Source of the DNA: Micromonospora inositola
GTDB lineage: Bacteria > Actinomycetota > Actinomycetes > Mycobacteriales > Micromonosporaceae
Assembly: GCF_900090285.1 (NCBI RefSeq)
Contig: NZ_LT607754.1
Coordinates: 2,852,001 to 2,916,000 of the forward strand
DNA: 64,000 nt
Reading direction: 5' to 3'
Part shown: piece by piece, positions 1-8,858 of the stretch
How the letters are laid out: each line of letters starts with the position of its first letter
How positions within the stretch are numbered: the stretch's first letter is position 1
The notes under the pieces: generated by a model
What the model was told of the DNA's origin: nothing
What the model saw: the letters and a program-made list of their open reading frames with translations, nothing else
Databases searched by the model: none
Made by a program: the position numbers and the translations under genes

Positions 1-54
1 GTGGGCAGCATCTTCGGCTGGCCGAGCTTCGTGGACGCCTACGTCAAGCCGTAA
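1..54 (+). CDS. C-terminal end of an unidentified protein (truncated by window edge)
   Basis: Frame 1 is open from the first base and ends in TAA at 52-54. The 17 visible residues end in VDAYVKP, which is too short to assign a family. A strong hairpin follows at once, so this gene probably ends a transcription unit. It converges on the S9 peptidase gene. Confidence 0.5.
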   Translation: MGSIFGWPSFVDAYVKP

Positions 55-70
55 CAACACCGCACGGTCC

Positions 71-102
71 GCCCCCGGTCGACAGCGTCGTCGGCCGGGG
101 GC
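71..102. terminator. Bidirectional hairpin terminator candidate
   Basis: GCCCCCGG at 71-78 pairs with CCGGGGGC at 95-102. Further pairs (one G-T) extend the stem inward toward a short loop. It lies between the stop at 54 and the convergent peptidase stop at 119, so it could end both transcripts. There is no clear T-tract, which is usual for high-GC actinobacterial terminators. Confidence 0.6.
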
Positions 103-118
103 GGTCGCGTCCGTGGCC

Positions 119-2266
119 TCAGCGCAGGTAGGTGCGGAGGAAATCGAGTTCCAGCCTCAGCAGGCGCTCGGCGGTGCCGCCGGAGGCCATGTGGGTCGCC
201 CCGGTCAGCGGCAGCACCGCGTGCGGCCGGCCGGCGGCCAGCAGCGCCGCCGAGAGCCGCAGCGTGTGCGCGGCCAGCACGTTGTCGTCCACCAGGCCGT
301 GCACCAGCAGCATCGGCCGGGCCTGCTCGGGGCCGCCGACCGGCTCGGCGGCCAGCTCCACCAGCGAGTGGTGGGCGTAGACGTCCATCCCGTCGTCCGG
401 CAGGCCCAGGTAGCGCTCGGTGTAGGCGGTGTCGTACAGCGTCCAGTCGGTGACCGGAGCGCCGACGATCGCGCACCGGAACAGCTCCGGGTGGCGCAGC
501 ACCGCCAGCCCGGCCAGCCAGCCGCCGAACGACCAGCCCCGCACGGCCACCCGGTCCAGGTCCAGGTCCGGGTGCTTGTCCGCCAGGGCGGTGAGTGCGT
601 CCACCTGGTCGGCCAGGATCACGTCGGCCAGCCGCCGGTGGATCGCCTTCTCGAACGACGGGGCGATCCCCGGGGTGCCCCGGTTGTCGACGGTCACCAC
701 GGCGAAGCCCGAGTCGGCCCACCACTGCCGTTCCAGCCAGGCCGCCCGGGCGGCGATCACCTCCTGGTGCCCGGGGCCGCCGTAGACGTCCAGCAGCACC
801 GGCAGTCGGGTGCCCTTCACGTGGTCGGTGGGGTAGAGCACCGCGCTCGGCAGCCGCCGGTCGGTCACCCGGACCAGCGTCGGCCTTGGCGCGTACGGCG
901 GGTTGGCGGCCAGCGAGCGGAGCTGCGCCACCTCCCGGTCGCCGTGCCAGACGGACCACCTGGTCCCCGGGTGCTCCAGCGAGGCGGCGCCGACCACCAG
1001 CGTCGCGCCACCGATGGCGGCGGTGTGCCAACCCGGGTCGCCGCTCATCCGGCGGGCGTCCACGCCGCCTCCGATGGCCGTCCGGACCCGGAACAGGTGC
1101 CGTTGGCTCGGCTCGCCCTCGCTCGCCTCGACCAGCAGGTCCGCCGGGCCGTTCGGGCCCGCGGGCAGCCGGCCCACCACCCGGCGTACGTAGAGCGACG
1201 GCGGGGTGAGCAGGGTGCCGTCGGCGAACAGACAGCGGGCGTCGTACCCGTCGTGGGCCAGCTCCCCGCCGACCAGCACCCGCCCGTCCGGCAGGTGGGC
1301 CGGGGTGCCGGGGATCGGCTCCACCCAGCGCGGATCGGCCAGCTCGGCGTGCACCTGGGTCTCGCCGGTGCGCGGGTCCACCGCGAGCACCAGGCCGTGC
1401 TGCTGGGACCGGCGCAGCACGGTGATCAGCGGCCCGCCGTCCGCCCAGTCCACCGAGGTCAGGTACGGGTAGGTCTCGCGGTCCCAGTGCACGTCGACCC
1501 AGCCGCCGTCGAGGTCGAGCAGGTGCAGGCTGACCTCGGCGTTCTGCCCGCCCGCCAGGGGGTACGCGATGGTCGTCGGCGGGCTCGCCGGATCGGCCGG
1601 GTCGTGCAGGTGCCAGTGCGGCAGCCGGGACTCGTCCACCCGCGCGGCCAGCACCGAGCGCCCGTCCGGGGCCCACCAGTAGCCGCGGAAGCGGTCGAAC
1701 TCCTCCGCCGCGATGTGCTCGGCCAGACCCCAGGTGACCCCGCTGTCCTCGCCGGCCAGCAGGGTGTCCGTGCCGTCGGACTCGACCACCCGCAGCTGGC
1801 CCCGGCGCACCCCCTCGGCGGCGTCGGTGACGTAGGCCAGTCGTTCCCCGGTCGGATCCGGCCGGGGGTCGATCACCGGGCCGACGGTGGCCACCTCGAC
1901 CACGTCGCCGTGCACCAGGTCCGCCCGGAACAGGCGGCCGGCCAGCGGGAACACCGCCACCCGGCCGGCCGCGTCCAGGGCGTACGAGCCGATGCCGGCG
2001 GCGCTGAGCCGCAGCCGTTCGCGCAGCGCCCGCTCGCCCGGCGCCAGCGCGGCCGGATCGGCGTCCGCCTCGAGCAGGGTCGCCGGGTCGGCGACCAGCC
2101 GCTCGTCGGCGGAGGCGACGTCCAGCAGCCAGAGCGCGTCGGCGGGATCCTCCGGACCGGACGAGCGCAGGAAGATCACCCGGGAACCGTCGTCGGCGAC
2201 GGAGACGGCGCGCGGCGCCCCGTGGCTGAACCGGCGGGTACGGGCGGCCAGCTCGGGAAAGTCCAC
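119..2266 (-). CDS. S9 family prolyl oligopeptidase (DPP IV-type)
   Basis: A serine peptidase of 715 residues. The N-terminal two thirds look like the beta-propeller of dipeptidyl-peptidase IV relatives, which filters short peptides. The C-terminal third is an alpha/beta hydrolase. The catalytic triad can be read: Ser579 in GWSFGG, Asp660 or Asp661 in HGLVDDN, and His692 in GATHM. There is no signal peptide, so it is probably cytoplasmic and trims proline-containing peptides. The GTG start at 2266 is preceded on the minus strand by TACGAT and 7 nt, the leaderless pattern seen across this window. The gene diverges from mshB, with 95 bp between the two start codons. The family is certain, the substrate is not. 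Confidence 0.9.
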   Translation of the reverse strand: MDFPELAARTRRFSHGAPRAVSVADDGSRVIFLRSSGPEDPADALWLLDVASADERLVADPATLLEADADPAALAPGERALRERLRLSAAGIGSYALDAAGRVAVFPLAGRLFRADLVHGDVVEVATVGPVIDPRPDPTGERLAYVTDAAEGVRRGQLRVVESDGTDTLLAGEDSGVTWGLAEHIAAEEFDRFRGYWWAPDGRSVLAARVDESRLPHWHLHDPADPASPPTTIAYPLAGGQNAEVSLHLLDLDGGWVDVHWDRETYPYLTSVDWADGGPLITVLRRSQQHGLVLAVDPRTGETQVHAELADPRWVEPIPGTPAHLPDGRVLVGGELAHDGYDARCLFADGTLLTPPSLYVRRVVGRLPAGPNGPADLLVEASEGEPSQRHLFRVRTAIGGGVDARRMSGDPGWHTAAIGGATLVVGAASLEHPGTRWSVWHGDREVAQLRSLAANPPYAPRPTLVRVTDRRLPSAVLYPTDHVKGTRLPVLLDVYGGPGHQEVIAARAAWLERQWWADSGFAVVTVDNRGTPGIAPSFEKAIHRRLADVILADQVDALTALADKHPDLDLDRVAVRGWSFGGWLAGLAVLRHPELFRCAIVGAPVTDWTLYDTAYTERYLGLPDDGMDVYAHHSLVELAAEPVGGPEQARPMLLVHGLVDDNVLAAHTLRLSAALLAAGRPHAVLPLTGATHMASGGTAERLLRLELDFLRTYLR

Positions 2267-2361
2267 AGTTCGGATCGTAGAGCCGTGTCGGGCGTGATGT
2301 GGCCGACCTGCGTGGACGCGTCAGGCTCGGTCGGAGAGGACCGCCGGATAGAGTGACGGTC

Positions 2362-3276
2362 GTGACGACGCTGCCCGACCGCCGCCTGCTGCTGGTCCAC
2401 GCGCACCCCGACGACGAGTCCATCGGCACCGGTTCGACCATGGCGCACTACGCCTCGACCGGCGCCCACGTCACGCTGGTGACCTGCACACTGGGCGAGG
2501 AGGGCGAGATCCACGTGCCGGAGCTGGCCCAGCTCGCCGCGGCCGAGGCGGACCAGCTCGGCGGGTACCGGATCGGCGAGCTGGCCGCCGCCTGCGCCGC
2601 GCTCGGCGTCACCGACCACCGCTTCCTCGGCGGCGCCGGCCGCTACCGCGACTCCGGGATGATGGGGCTCGCCACCAACGAGCACCCCCGCGCCTTCTGG
2701 CAGGCCGACCTCGACGAGGCCGCCGGGCACCTGGTGGAGATCATGCGGGAGGTACGCCCCCAGGTCATGATCACGTACGACCCCAACGGCTTCTACGGGC
2801 ACCCGGACCACATCCAGGCGCACCGGGTCGCGATGCGGGCGGTGGAGCTCGCCGCCGCCGAGGGTTTCGCCCCGGCGAAGGTCTACTGGACGGCCATGCC
2901 GCGCAGCGTGCTGGCGGCCGGCCTGGACCACTTCGTCGACTCGTCGGACAACCCCTTCGCCGGCATCGACAGCGCCGACGACCTGCCCTTCGGCACGCCG
3001 GACCCGGAGATCGCCGCTCGGATCGACGCCACCGAGCAGCACGTCGCCAAGGAGGCGGCGATGCGGGCGCACGCCACCCAGATCCCGGCCACCTCCTGGC
3101 TCTACTCGATCGCCGGCAACTTCGGCGCGGAGTTCATGGGGGTGGAGTACTTCACCCTCGCGGTCGGCGAGAAGGGCCCGGGCAGCGGCCCGTACGGCTG
3201 GGAGGACGACCTGTTCGCCGGGCTGGCGCTGGACGGGCCGGACCGGTCCCCGGTCGCGGCGGCCGGCCTCCGGTGA
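2362..3276 (+). CDS. mshB: N-acetyl-1-D-myo-inositol-2-amino-2-deoxy-alpha-D-glucopyranoside deacetylase (mycothiol biosynthesis)
   Basis: MshB removes the acetyl group from GlcNAc-inositol to give GlcN-inositol, the substrate for cysteine ligation by MshC in mycothiol synthesis. The 304-residue protein has the zinc-binding AHPDDE motif at about residues 14-19 and a second YGHPDH motif in the middle, both typical of the PIG-L/LmbE deacetylase fold. I chose GTG 2362 because TAGAGT (2349-2354) lies exactly 7 nt upstream, the leaderless spacing used by many genes here. GTG 2353 is in frame, with a GGAGAGGA stretch 12 nt before it, and is the alternative. A small membrane-protein gene overlaps its stop by 4 bp. 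Mycoredoxin, encoded at 32.7 kb, uses the final product. Confidence 0.93.
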   Translation: MTTLPDRRLLLVHAHPDDESIGTGSTMAHYASTGAHVTLVTCTLGEEGEIHVPELAQLAAAEADQLGGYRIGELAAACAALGVTDHRFLGGAGRYRDSGMMGLATNEHPRAFWQADLDEAAGHLVEIMREVRPQVMITYDPNGFYGHPDHIQAHRVAMRAVELAAAEGFAPAKVYWTAMPRSVLAAGLDHFVDSSDNPFAGIDSADDLPFGTPDPEIAARIDATEQHVAKEAAMRAHATQIPATSWLYSIAGNFGAEFMGVEYFTLAVGEKGPGSGPYGWEDDLFAGLALDGPDRSPVAAAGLR

Positions 3277-3728
3277 CCCTGCCGACCGCGCCGATGTCGG
3301 TCGTACCCGAACAGGAGCCCGCCACGCCGCCCGCGCGCCCGCGGCCGGCGGTCGACCTCACGCTGCGGGTCGCCGGCGGCCTGGTCGCCGTGCTCGCCGG
3401 GGTGCTCTCGGCGGTGCTGGAGCTGCTGCTCGCCACCGTGCGGGTGGGCGGTCAGCTGATCGGCGTGTCGGCGCTGGTGGCGATCGGCGCCGGCATCGCG
3501 CTGAGCTGGTTCGCCCACGAGGCGGTCGGCACCCGGTGGGCGGTCGCGCTGCCCGCCGTGCCGTGGTTCGCGCTGATGGCGGTGGCCTCGGTCCGGACCA
3601 CCGAGGGGGACCTGCTGGTCTCCGGCGACAACTGGGTCGGGCTGGCGATGATCGTCGCCGGGGCGATGACGTTCGCGGTGATGGGCTTCCGGCAGATCCT
3701 CGCGCCGCAGCCCACCCGTCGAGGGTGA
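3273..3728 (+). CDS. Small integral membrane protein downstream of mshB
   Basis: The 151-residue protein has a proline-rich cytoplasmic N-terminus (about 25 residues) followed by about four hydrophobic segments. Its GTG start overlaps the mshB stop codon (GTGA, 4 bp), so the two are translationally coupled. Actinobacteria often carry a small membrane protein of unknown function (DUF6113-like) next to mshB, and I make that link only tentatively. No catalytic motif is visible. It may be a membrane partner of thiol metabolism or simply a co-transcribed neighbour. Confidence 0.75.
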   Translation: MTLPTAPMSVVPEQEPATPPARPRPAVDLTLRVAGGLVAVLAGVLSAVLELLLATVRVGGQLIGVSALVAIGAGIALSWFAHEAVGTRWAVALPAVPWFALMAVASVRTTEGDLLVSGDNWVGLAMIVAGAMTFAVMGFRQILAPQPTRRG

Positions 3729-3810
3729 TGACGCCGCACCGGTCGCGGTGGTAGATATTCCTGCCAGGGAGTCCCGTCGCAGGGGCGGGCGGTACGGCGG
3801 GAGGGGTGCG

Positions 3811-4275
3811 ATGAGGGAGCGGTGGCGCGCGGTCGGCGTGCTCGCGGCGGCGCTGTTCACGGTCAACGTGGTGGCCCGGCTGGTCATCAAGTTCGGCTTC
3901 GCGGGCGACGACACCGCCGCGGACCGGGTGTCGCTGGTGATGTTCGTGGTGATCGGGCTGATCCTCGCCGCGATGGCGTTCCGTTGGGGGCGCGACCGTT
4001 CGGTGGGCCGCTGGGCCGGTGACCTCGCCGCCGCGGTGGGGGTGGCGCTGGCGCTGACCGTGTTCGTCGCCCCGCTGCTGGTCGGCGAGAACCCGTTCGG
4101 CGGTGGCGCCGGGCTCTTCTTTGCCCAGATCTGGCTCTACCTGGCCGCGGCCGGGGCGGGCGTGCTGGTCGGCTACCTGATCCTCACCGCGCTCGGCCTC
4201 GACCACCGCTCGCGGCAGCTCAAGCGGTACGCCCAGCTCAAGGCCGCCAAGCCCCGCAAGGTCGTCCGCCGCTGA
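3811..4275 (+). CDS. Conserved small membrane protein, function unknown
   Basis: A 154-residue protein with about four transmembrane helices and a basic C-terminal tail (LKRYAQLKAAKPRKVVRR). ATG 3811 was chosen because GGGAGGGG (3799-3806) is well spaced before it. An in-frame GTG at 3748 would add a poor, arginine-rich extension. It follows the mshB unit after 82 bp and converges on the GNAT gene, with only 9 bp between the stops. I recognise no family. Confidence 0.75.
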   Translation: MRERWRAVGVLAAALFTVNVVARLVIKFGFAGDDTAADRVSLVMFVVIGLILAAMAFRWGRDRSVGRWAGDLAAAVGVALALTVFVAPLLVGENPFGGGAGLFFAQIWLYLAAAGAGVLVGYLILTALGLDHRSRQLKRYAQLKAAKPRKVVRR

Positions 4276-4284
4276 CGCGGGGGG

Positions 4285-5244
4285 TCAGGCCGGGGCGACC
4301 CGGGTCAGGTAGGTGTGGTGGGTGGTGAAGCCGAGGCCCCGGTAGAGGGCCACCGCCGGGGTGTTGCGCTGCTCGACCTGGAGGAAGGCGTGGCTGGCGC
4401 CCTCCGCGACGCCCCAGCCGACCAGGGACCGGATCACCCGGCCGGCCAGCCCCTGCCGACGCGCCTCGGGCAGCACCTCGATCAGGGTCAGGCCGAGCCA
4501 GCGCCCCTGCCCGGTGACCGTGCCGCGGCCGACGGCGACCAGCCTGCCGGCGGCGTGCACCTGGGCGAAGCGGATCCGCTCCACGGCGGTGAGTACGTGT
4601 CGGGCGGCGTCCGGCAGGCCACCCTTGCGGCCGGCGGCGACGGCCAGCCAGTCGTCCGACGGCGTGGTGGTCAGCTCGATCGGCGGCAGGTCGGCGCGGC
4701 CGGTCGGGGCCGGCGGCAGCGCGGTGAGCGCGACGGTCTGCACCAGCACCGGCGGCCGGGCACCCCAGCCGCGCGCGTCCAACTCGGCGCCGACCGGCGC
4801 GGCGAGCGGCAGCGGGGTGTTGACCATGGCCGGCTGGCCGTGGTCGGCGTACCAGCGTTCGACGGCGTCCAGGGCGGCCGGGAGCGGGCGGTCCGGGTCG
4901 CCCACCGGGAGCGCCGAGTTGGCCCGGCCGGTCCAGCCGTCGGCGCTGCGCAGCCGCCAGTCGCCGAGCCGGCCGGTGACCGGCGCCGGCCAGGCCTCGT
5001 CGGCGGCCAGCTCCAGTGCGACCACCGCGCCGGCGGTCGGTCGGCGGGCGGCGGGCACCCGCTTCGCGCGGTGCACCTCGCCGACCGGGACCCGGAGCCG
5101 GCCCTGCGCGGTGGCCAGCGTGATGTGGGTCTCGCTCAGCTCGACCAGCTCGCCGAGCGCGTCGGTGAAGAGCGGCCGGCCTTCGCGAATCCCCACAATC
5201 CGGCGGACCACGATCCGGTGTCCCACGTCCTGCTGTCGGAGCAC
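4285..5244 (-). CDS. GNAT family N-acetyltransferase with N-terminal SH3-like domain (Rv0428c-like)
   Basis: The 319-residue protein has two parts. The first about 65 residues form a small beta-rich module containing GHRIVVRRIVG, as in the Rv0428c-type actinobacterial acetyltransferases. The C-terminal half is a GNAT fold with the acetyl-CoA loop around LPEARRQGLAGRVI and the terminal NTPAVALYRGLGF strand-helix typical of the family. The substrate is unknown. The GTG start at 5244 has GGGAACGG about 7 nt upstream. The start lies only 15 bp from the end of a TnpB relic on the same strand, so the promoter may have been reshaped by that insertion. Confidence 0.82.
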   Translation of the reverse strand: MLRQQDVGHRIVVRRIVGIREGRPLFTDALGELVELSETHITLATAQGRLRVPVGEVHRAKRVPAARRPTAGAVVALELAADEAWPAPVTGRLGDWRLRSADGWTGRANSALPVGDPDRPLPAALDAVERWYADHGQPAMVNTPLPLAAPVGAELDARGWGARPPVLVQTVALTALPPAPTGRADLPPIELTTTPSDDWLAVAAGRKGGLPDAARHVLTAVERIRFAQVHAAGRLVAVGRGTVTGQGRWLGLTLIEVLPEARRQGLAGRVIRSLVGWGVAEGASHAFLQVEQRNTPAVALYRGLGFTTHHTYLTRVAPA

Positions 5245-5259
5245 GATTCACCGTTCCCG

Positions 5260-5535
5260 TCAGTGTTCGCTCAAAGGTGCACCGACAGGAGTCCCGCCTT
5301 GCGGTGGGACGGTCCCGGTCTGAACCGCCGCGGCGGTGCCGGGTTGACGCTTCACAGCCACCGGCCCGCTGCAGCGGGTCTTACGGTCGGCTCCACGTCC
5401 GTTTGCCGACTCCCGGCCACTCCGGGCGTCACTGACACCAGGCGCGAGGGCGGCGAGATTCCGTGCGGCATTGAGGTCCCGATCCAAAATCAGATCGCAC
5501 GATGTGCAGATGTAGTTGCGCTCGGACAGGGTCAG
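5260..5535 (-). pseudogene. Relic of an IS200/IS605-type TnpB (OrfB) transposase, C-terminal part only
   Basis: Read on the minus strand, the stretch encodes LTLSERNYICTSCDLILD followed directly by RDLNAARNLAALA. That is the second CxxC of the TnpB zinc finger and the last RuvC catalytic aspartate (DRDLNAARN). The usual polar tail follows, ending at the TGA (5260-5262). Immediately upstream, an in-frame stop at 5536-5538 and the loss of recognisable TnpB sequence show that the first roughly 85-90 percent of the gene is gone. TnpB proteins are RNA-guided nucleases and their guide RNA overlaps the 3' end of the gene, so part of that RNA template may survive here. No TnpA or intact end is visible. 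Confidence 0.8.
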
Positions 5536-5545
5536 TCATCGGACG

Positions 5546-5672
5546 GCATACCTCACTCGTTGGCTCGGGGCGCTGCCATGGTAGGCCGGGGGGACGACAG
5601 AATGCTGCCGCCGAGATACTAGGCTCTTACCGTCGCGGGTGATCGCGGCGAGTCTTGCGGAGGAGAAGACCG
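5546..5672 (+). promoter_or_regulatory. Leader region of fdxA
   Basis: This is the gap between the TnpB relic and the ferredoxin start. It holds the strong ribosome site GGAGGAG at 5659-5665, 7 nt before GTG 5673. A TACTAGGCTCTTACC stretch (about 5617-5631) is a plausible -10 area, but no convincing -35 is seen. Confidence 0.35.
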
Positions 5673-5999
5673 GTGACCTACATCATCGCCGAGCCGTGCG
5701 TCGATGTGCTCGACAAGGCATGCATCGAGGAGTGCCCGGTCGACTGCATCTACGAGGGCAATCGGATGCTCTACATCCACCCCGACGAGTGCGTCGACTG
5801 TGGTGCCTGTGAGCCGGTCTGCCCGGTTGAAGCGATCTTCTACGAGGACGACGTCCCGGAGCAGTGGAAGGACTACACCGGGGCGAACTACGAGTTCTTC
5901 GAGGACCTCGGCTCGCCCGGCGGCGCCTCCAAGATCGGCAAGGTGGAGAAGGACGCGACGTTCGTCGCCGCCCAGCCGCCGCGCGGCGAGGGCCACTGA
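5673..5999 (+). CDS. fdxA: 7Fe ferredoxin
   Basis: A cytoplasmic electron carrier of 108 residues with two iron-sulfur clusters. The cysteines are at 9, 17, 21, 25 and at 40, 43, 46, 50, the arrangement of FdxA-type 3Fe-4S/4Fe-4S ferredoxins. A conserved acidic tail follows (about 60-100). GTG 5673 follows a GGAGGAG site. The stop codon overlaps the proposed CTG start of dapC, and the fdxA-dapC order is common in actinobacteria. The redox partner is not evident from the window. Confidence 0.95.
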   Translation: MTYIIAEPCVDVLDKACIEECPVDCIYEGNRMLYIHPDECVDCGACEPVCPVEAIFYEDDVPEQWKDYTGANYEFFEDLGSPGGASKIGKVEKDATFVAAQPPRGEGH

Positions 6000-7102
6000 A
6001 CCGGCCCGCGCCGGTCTCGTCGCGGCTGCCCGACTTCACCTGGGACACCCTGGAGGCCGCGGCCGCGACGGCCGCGGCGCACCCGGACGGTCTGATCAAC
6101 CTCTCCATGGGCACGCCGGTGGACCCGGTGCCCACGGTGATCCGGCAGGCGCTCGCCGACGCGTCGGACGCCCCGGGCTACCCGCTGACCGCGGGCACTC
6201 CCGCACTGCGGGACGCCATCGCGGCCTGGGTCGCCCGGGCCTGCGGCGCCGGCGTCGACGGGCTGGGTGTGCTGCCGACGATCGGCTCCAAGGAGCTGGT
6301 GGCTTGGCTGCCCACGCTGCTCGGCGTCGGCCCCGGTGACGTGGTCGTGGTGCCGTCCGTCGCCTACCCGACGTACGAGGACGGGGCGCGGCTGGCCGGC
6401 GCCACCACCGTCCGCACCGACTCGCTGACCGCGGTCGGCCCCACCCCCCGGGTCCGCCTGGTCTGGGTCAACTCGCCCGGGAACCCGACCGGGCGGGTGC
6501 TGCCCGCCAGGCACCTGCGCAAGGTGGTGGACTGGGCCCGCGAGCGCGGCGCGGTGGTCGCCAGCGACGAGTGCTACCTCCCGCTGGGCTGGGACGCCGA
6601 GCCCGTCTCCGTGCTCTCGCCCGAGGTCTGCGGCGGGTCGTACGACGGCGTGCTGGCGGTTCACTCGCTCTCCAAGCGCTCCAACCTGGCCGGCTACCGG
6701 GCCGGCTTCGTCGCCGGCGACCCGGCGCTGGTGGCCGAGCTGCTCAAGATCCGCAAGCACGCCGGCATGATCGTGCCCGCTCCGGTGCAGGCCGCGATGG
6801 TGGCCGCGCTCGGCGACCAGGCGCACGCCGACGCCCAGCGGGAGCGCTACCGGGCCCGCCGGGAGCGGCTGCACGGCGCGTTCACCGGCGCCGGCTTCAC
6901 CGTCGAGCACTCCGAGGCCGGGCTCTACCTGTGGATGACCCGGGACGAGGACTGCTGGGAGACCGTCGACTGGCTGGCCCGCCGGGGCATCCTGGTCGCC
7001 GCCGGGGTCTTCTACGGCCCGGCCGGCTCCCGGCACGTACGGGCGGCGCTGACCGAGTCCGACGAACATGTCGCGGCGGTCGCCGGCCGGCTGCGCGACT
7101 GA
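5996..7102 (+). CDS. dapC: Succinyldiaminopimelate transaminase
   Basis: A fold-type I PLP aminotransferase of 368 residues. It converts N-succinyl-2-amino-6-ketopimelate to N-succinyl-LL-diaminopimelate in lysine and cell-wall precursor synthesis. The PLP-binding lysine is in SLSKRSNLAGYR, and NSPGNPTG and SDECY are the cofactor-binding motifs. No ATG or GTG fits the start. Homology begins around PAPVSSRLPDF, just after the ferredoxin stop, so CTG 5996 (overlapping the fdxA TGA, after GGCGAGGG) is the best candidate. The later steps, dapD and dapE, are 4-6 kb downstream. Confidence 0.88.
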   Translation: MNRPAPVSSRLPDFTWDTLEAAAATAAAHPDGLINLSMGTPVDPVPTVIRQALADASDAPGYPLTAGTPALRDAIAAWVARACGAGVDGLGVLPTIGSKELVAWLPTLLGVGPGDVVVVPSVAYPTYEDGARLAGATTVRTDSLTAVGPTPRVRLVWVNSPGNPTGRVLPARHLRKVVDWARERGAVVASDECYLPLGWDAEPVSVLSPEVCGGSYDGVLAVHSLSKRSNLAGYRAGFVAGDPALVAELLKIRKHAGMIVPAPVQAAMVAALGDQAHADAQRERYRARRERLHGAFTGAGFTVEHSEAGLYLWMTRDEDCWETVDWLARRGILVAAGVFYGPAGSRHVRAALTESDEHVAAVAGRLRD

Positions 7103-7118
7103 CCACCGGGCGGCGGCG

Positions 7119-8156
7119 ATGACTGACGGGGTGACCGACCGGCGCCCGGTCCTCGGCGAGCGGACGGCCGCGGTGGTCGGCACCGGACTGATCGGCGGGT
7201 CGGTGCTGCTGCGGCTGCGCGCGGCCGGGCTCGACGTCGCCGGGTGGGACCCGGACCCGGCCACCCGCCGGTACGCCCACGAGCAGGGCCTCGCCGCTCC
7301 GGACACCCTCGAGGAGGCGGTCGCCGGCCGGGACGTGGTGTTCCTCTGCGGTCCACTGCCCAGCCTGGCGGAGACGCTGTCCCGGGCCGCCGCCGCCACC
7401 GAGGAGCACTGCGTCCTCACCGACGTGGGCAGCACCAAGGCGGAGGTGGCCGCCGCCGCCACCGCGCAGGGGCTGGGGCGCCGGTTCGTCCCCGGCCATC
7501 CGATGGCCGGCGCCGACCGTGCCGGTCTCGCCTCCGCCACCCCGGCGCTGCTCGACGGGGCGGCCTGGGTGCTCTGCCCGACCGGGTCGGGGATGGCCGC
7601 GTTCCGGCGGCTCGCCGCGCTGGTCATCGACGTCTTCCGGGCCCGGGTCGTGCCCATGTCCGCGCCGGAGCACGACGTGGCCGCGGCCCTCTCCTCGCAC
7701 GTGCCGCACCTGCTGGCCGGCGCGCTGGCCGGGGCGGTGCAGCGGTCCGCGCTGCGCGAGGCGGTGCTCGCCCTCGCCGCCGGCAGCTTCGCCGACGGCA
7801 CCCGGGTGGCCGGCGGCCCGCCCGAGCGGACCGCCAACATGCTGCTCGCCAACCGGGGGCCGGCGCTGACCGGGCTGGATGCGGTCCGCGCCGTCCTCGA
7901 CGACCTGGCCGACGCGGTGCGGGCCGGTGACCCCGCCACCCTGACCGACCTGCTCGACGAGGGCCGGACCGCCCGCGCCGCGGTGGGGGGTCGGGTCTTC
8001 ACCGCCCACCGGCGGGAATTCCCGGCCGCGGTCGACCACGCCGGGGAGCTGGCGTACCTGCGGGAGCTGGGCGCCGCCGGGGGCCACCTGACGGAGTGCC
8101 GGGTCGAGGCCGGGGCCGTCGTCTACACCGGGCGCCTGCCGGCGCCGCCCGGCTGA
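7119..8156 (+). CDS. tyrA: Prephenate (or arogenate) dehydrogenase
   Basis: The 345-residue enzyme carries out the oxidative decarboxylation of prephenate in tyrosine synthesis. The N-terminal Rossmann domain has the nucleotide-binding motif VVGTGLIGGS at about residues 18-27. The middle contains TDVGSTKAEV and PGHPMAGADRAGL, and the catalytic histidine region is near SSHVPHL. The helical dimerisation domain fills the C-terminal half. There is no ACT domain in the first 300 residues, and the last 45 residues are a short tail. ATG 7119 lies 16 bp after dapC, so they are probably one operon. Whether it prefers prephenate or arogenate cannot be told from sequence alone. Confidence 0.9.
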   Translation: MTDGVTDRRPVLGERTAAVVGTGLIGGSVLLRLRAAGLDVAGWDPDPATRRYAHEQGLAAPDTLEEAVAGRDVVFLCGPLPSLAETLSRAAAATEEHCVLTDVGSTKAEVAAAATAQGLGRRFVPGHPMAGADRAGLASATPALLDGAAWVLCPTGSGMAAFRRLAALVIDVFRARVVPMSAPEHDVAAALSSHVPHLLAGALAGAVQRSALREAVLALAAGSFADGTRVAGGPPERTANMLLANRGPALTGLDAVRAVLDDLADAVRAGDPATLTDLLDEGRTARAAVGGRVFTAHRREFPAAVDHAGELAYLRELGAAGGHLTECRVEAGAVVYTGRLPAPPG

Positions 8157-8207
8157 ACCGCGACCCGCACCGCCCCGGGCGGGTCGACGCGCGGTTAGGG
8201 TGAGGAC

Positions 8208-8858
8208 ATGGCGGACGCACCGGTCGTGGCGGTACGCGGCGAGGCGTACCGGGAGGTGTCCCCCGAGCTGGCCGAGTTCACGGTGACCGCGACGGCCCGG
8301 GACCGGGACCGGGAGACGACGTTGACCCGGCTGGCCGAGCGGGCCGCCGCAGTCCGGGTGTTGCTCGACTCCGCCGGCCCGGCCATCGACCGGCGGGAGA
8401 CCGGCCAGCTGCGGGTCTGGCCCGAGACGAAGCGCTCGGGCGAGCGGGTGGTGGCCTACCACGGCAGTGTGGGCACGACGGTCACGGTGACCGACTTCAC
8501 CGCGCTCGGCGAGCTGATGCTGCGCCTGGCCGACCAGGACCAGGTCGAGGTGGCCGGCCCGTGGTGGTCGCTGCGGCCGGACAGCCCCGCTTACCGCGAT
8601 GCCCGGCACGCCGCGATCGCGGACGCGCTGGCCCGCGCCCGGGAGTACGCGGAGGCGCTCGGCGCCCGGGTGACGGCCCTGCTGGAGTTGTCCGACACCG
8701 GTACGGGCGCCCAGCCGATGATGGCCCGCGCCGCGTTCGGCAAGGGCGCCGGCGGGCCGGCCGATGCCGCGCCGGAGCTGGAGCTCGACCCGCGCCCGCA
8801 GCCGGTGCAGGCCGCGGTGGAGGCGCGCTTCACCATCAGCGAGCCGGTGCTCGGCTGA
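8208..8858 (+). CDS. SIMPL domain protein (DUF541)
   Basis: The 216-residue protein belongs to the SIMPL/DUF541 family. It opens with VAVRGEAYREVSPELAEFTV, the usual first strand, and carries alternating helices and strands with the conserved ALGEL and ADALARAREYAEALG segments. No signal peptide is visible, unlike the periplasmic members of the family. TAGGGT (8196-8201) lies 6 nt before ATG 8208, so the mRNA is probably leaderless. The stop overlaps the next start as TGATG, implying coupled translation with the kinase gene. The molecular role is unknown. Confidence 0.8.
   Translation: MADAPVVAVRGEAYREVSPELAEFTVTATARDRDRETTLTRLAERAAAVRVLLDSAGPAIDRRETGQLRVWPETKRSGERVVAYHGSVGTTVTVTDFTALGELMLRLADQDQVEVAGPWWSLRPDSPAYRDARHAAIADALARAREYAEALGARVTALLELSDTGTGAQPMMARAAFGKGAGGPADAAPELELDPRPQPVQAAVEARFTISEPVLG

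Noticed and set aside
4285..5244. The GNAT gene as a passenger of the TnpB element
   Set aside because: Its codon use and family (Rv0428c-like, widespread in actinobacteria) fit the chromosome, and no element end lies on its far side.
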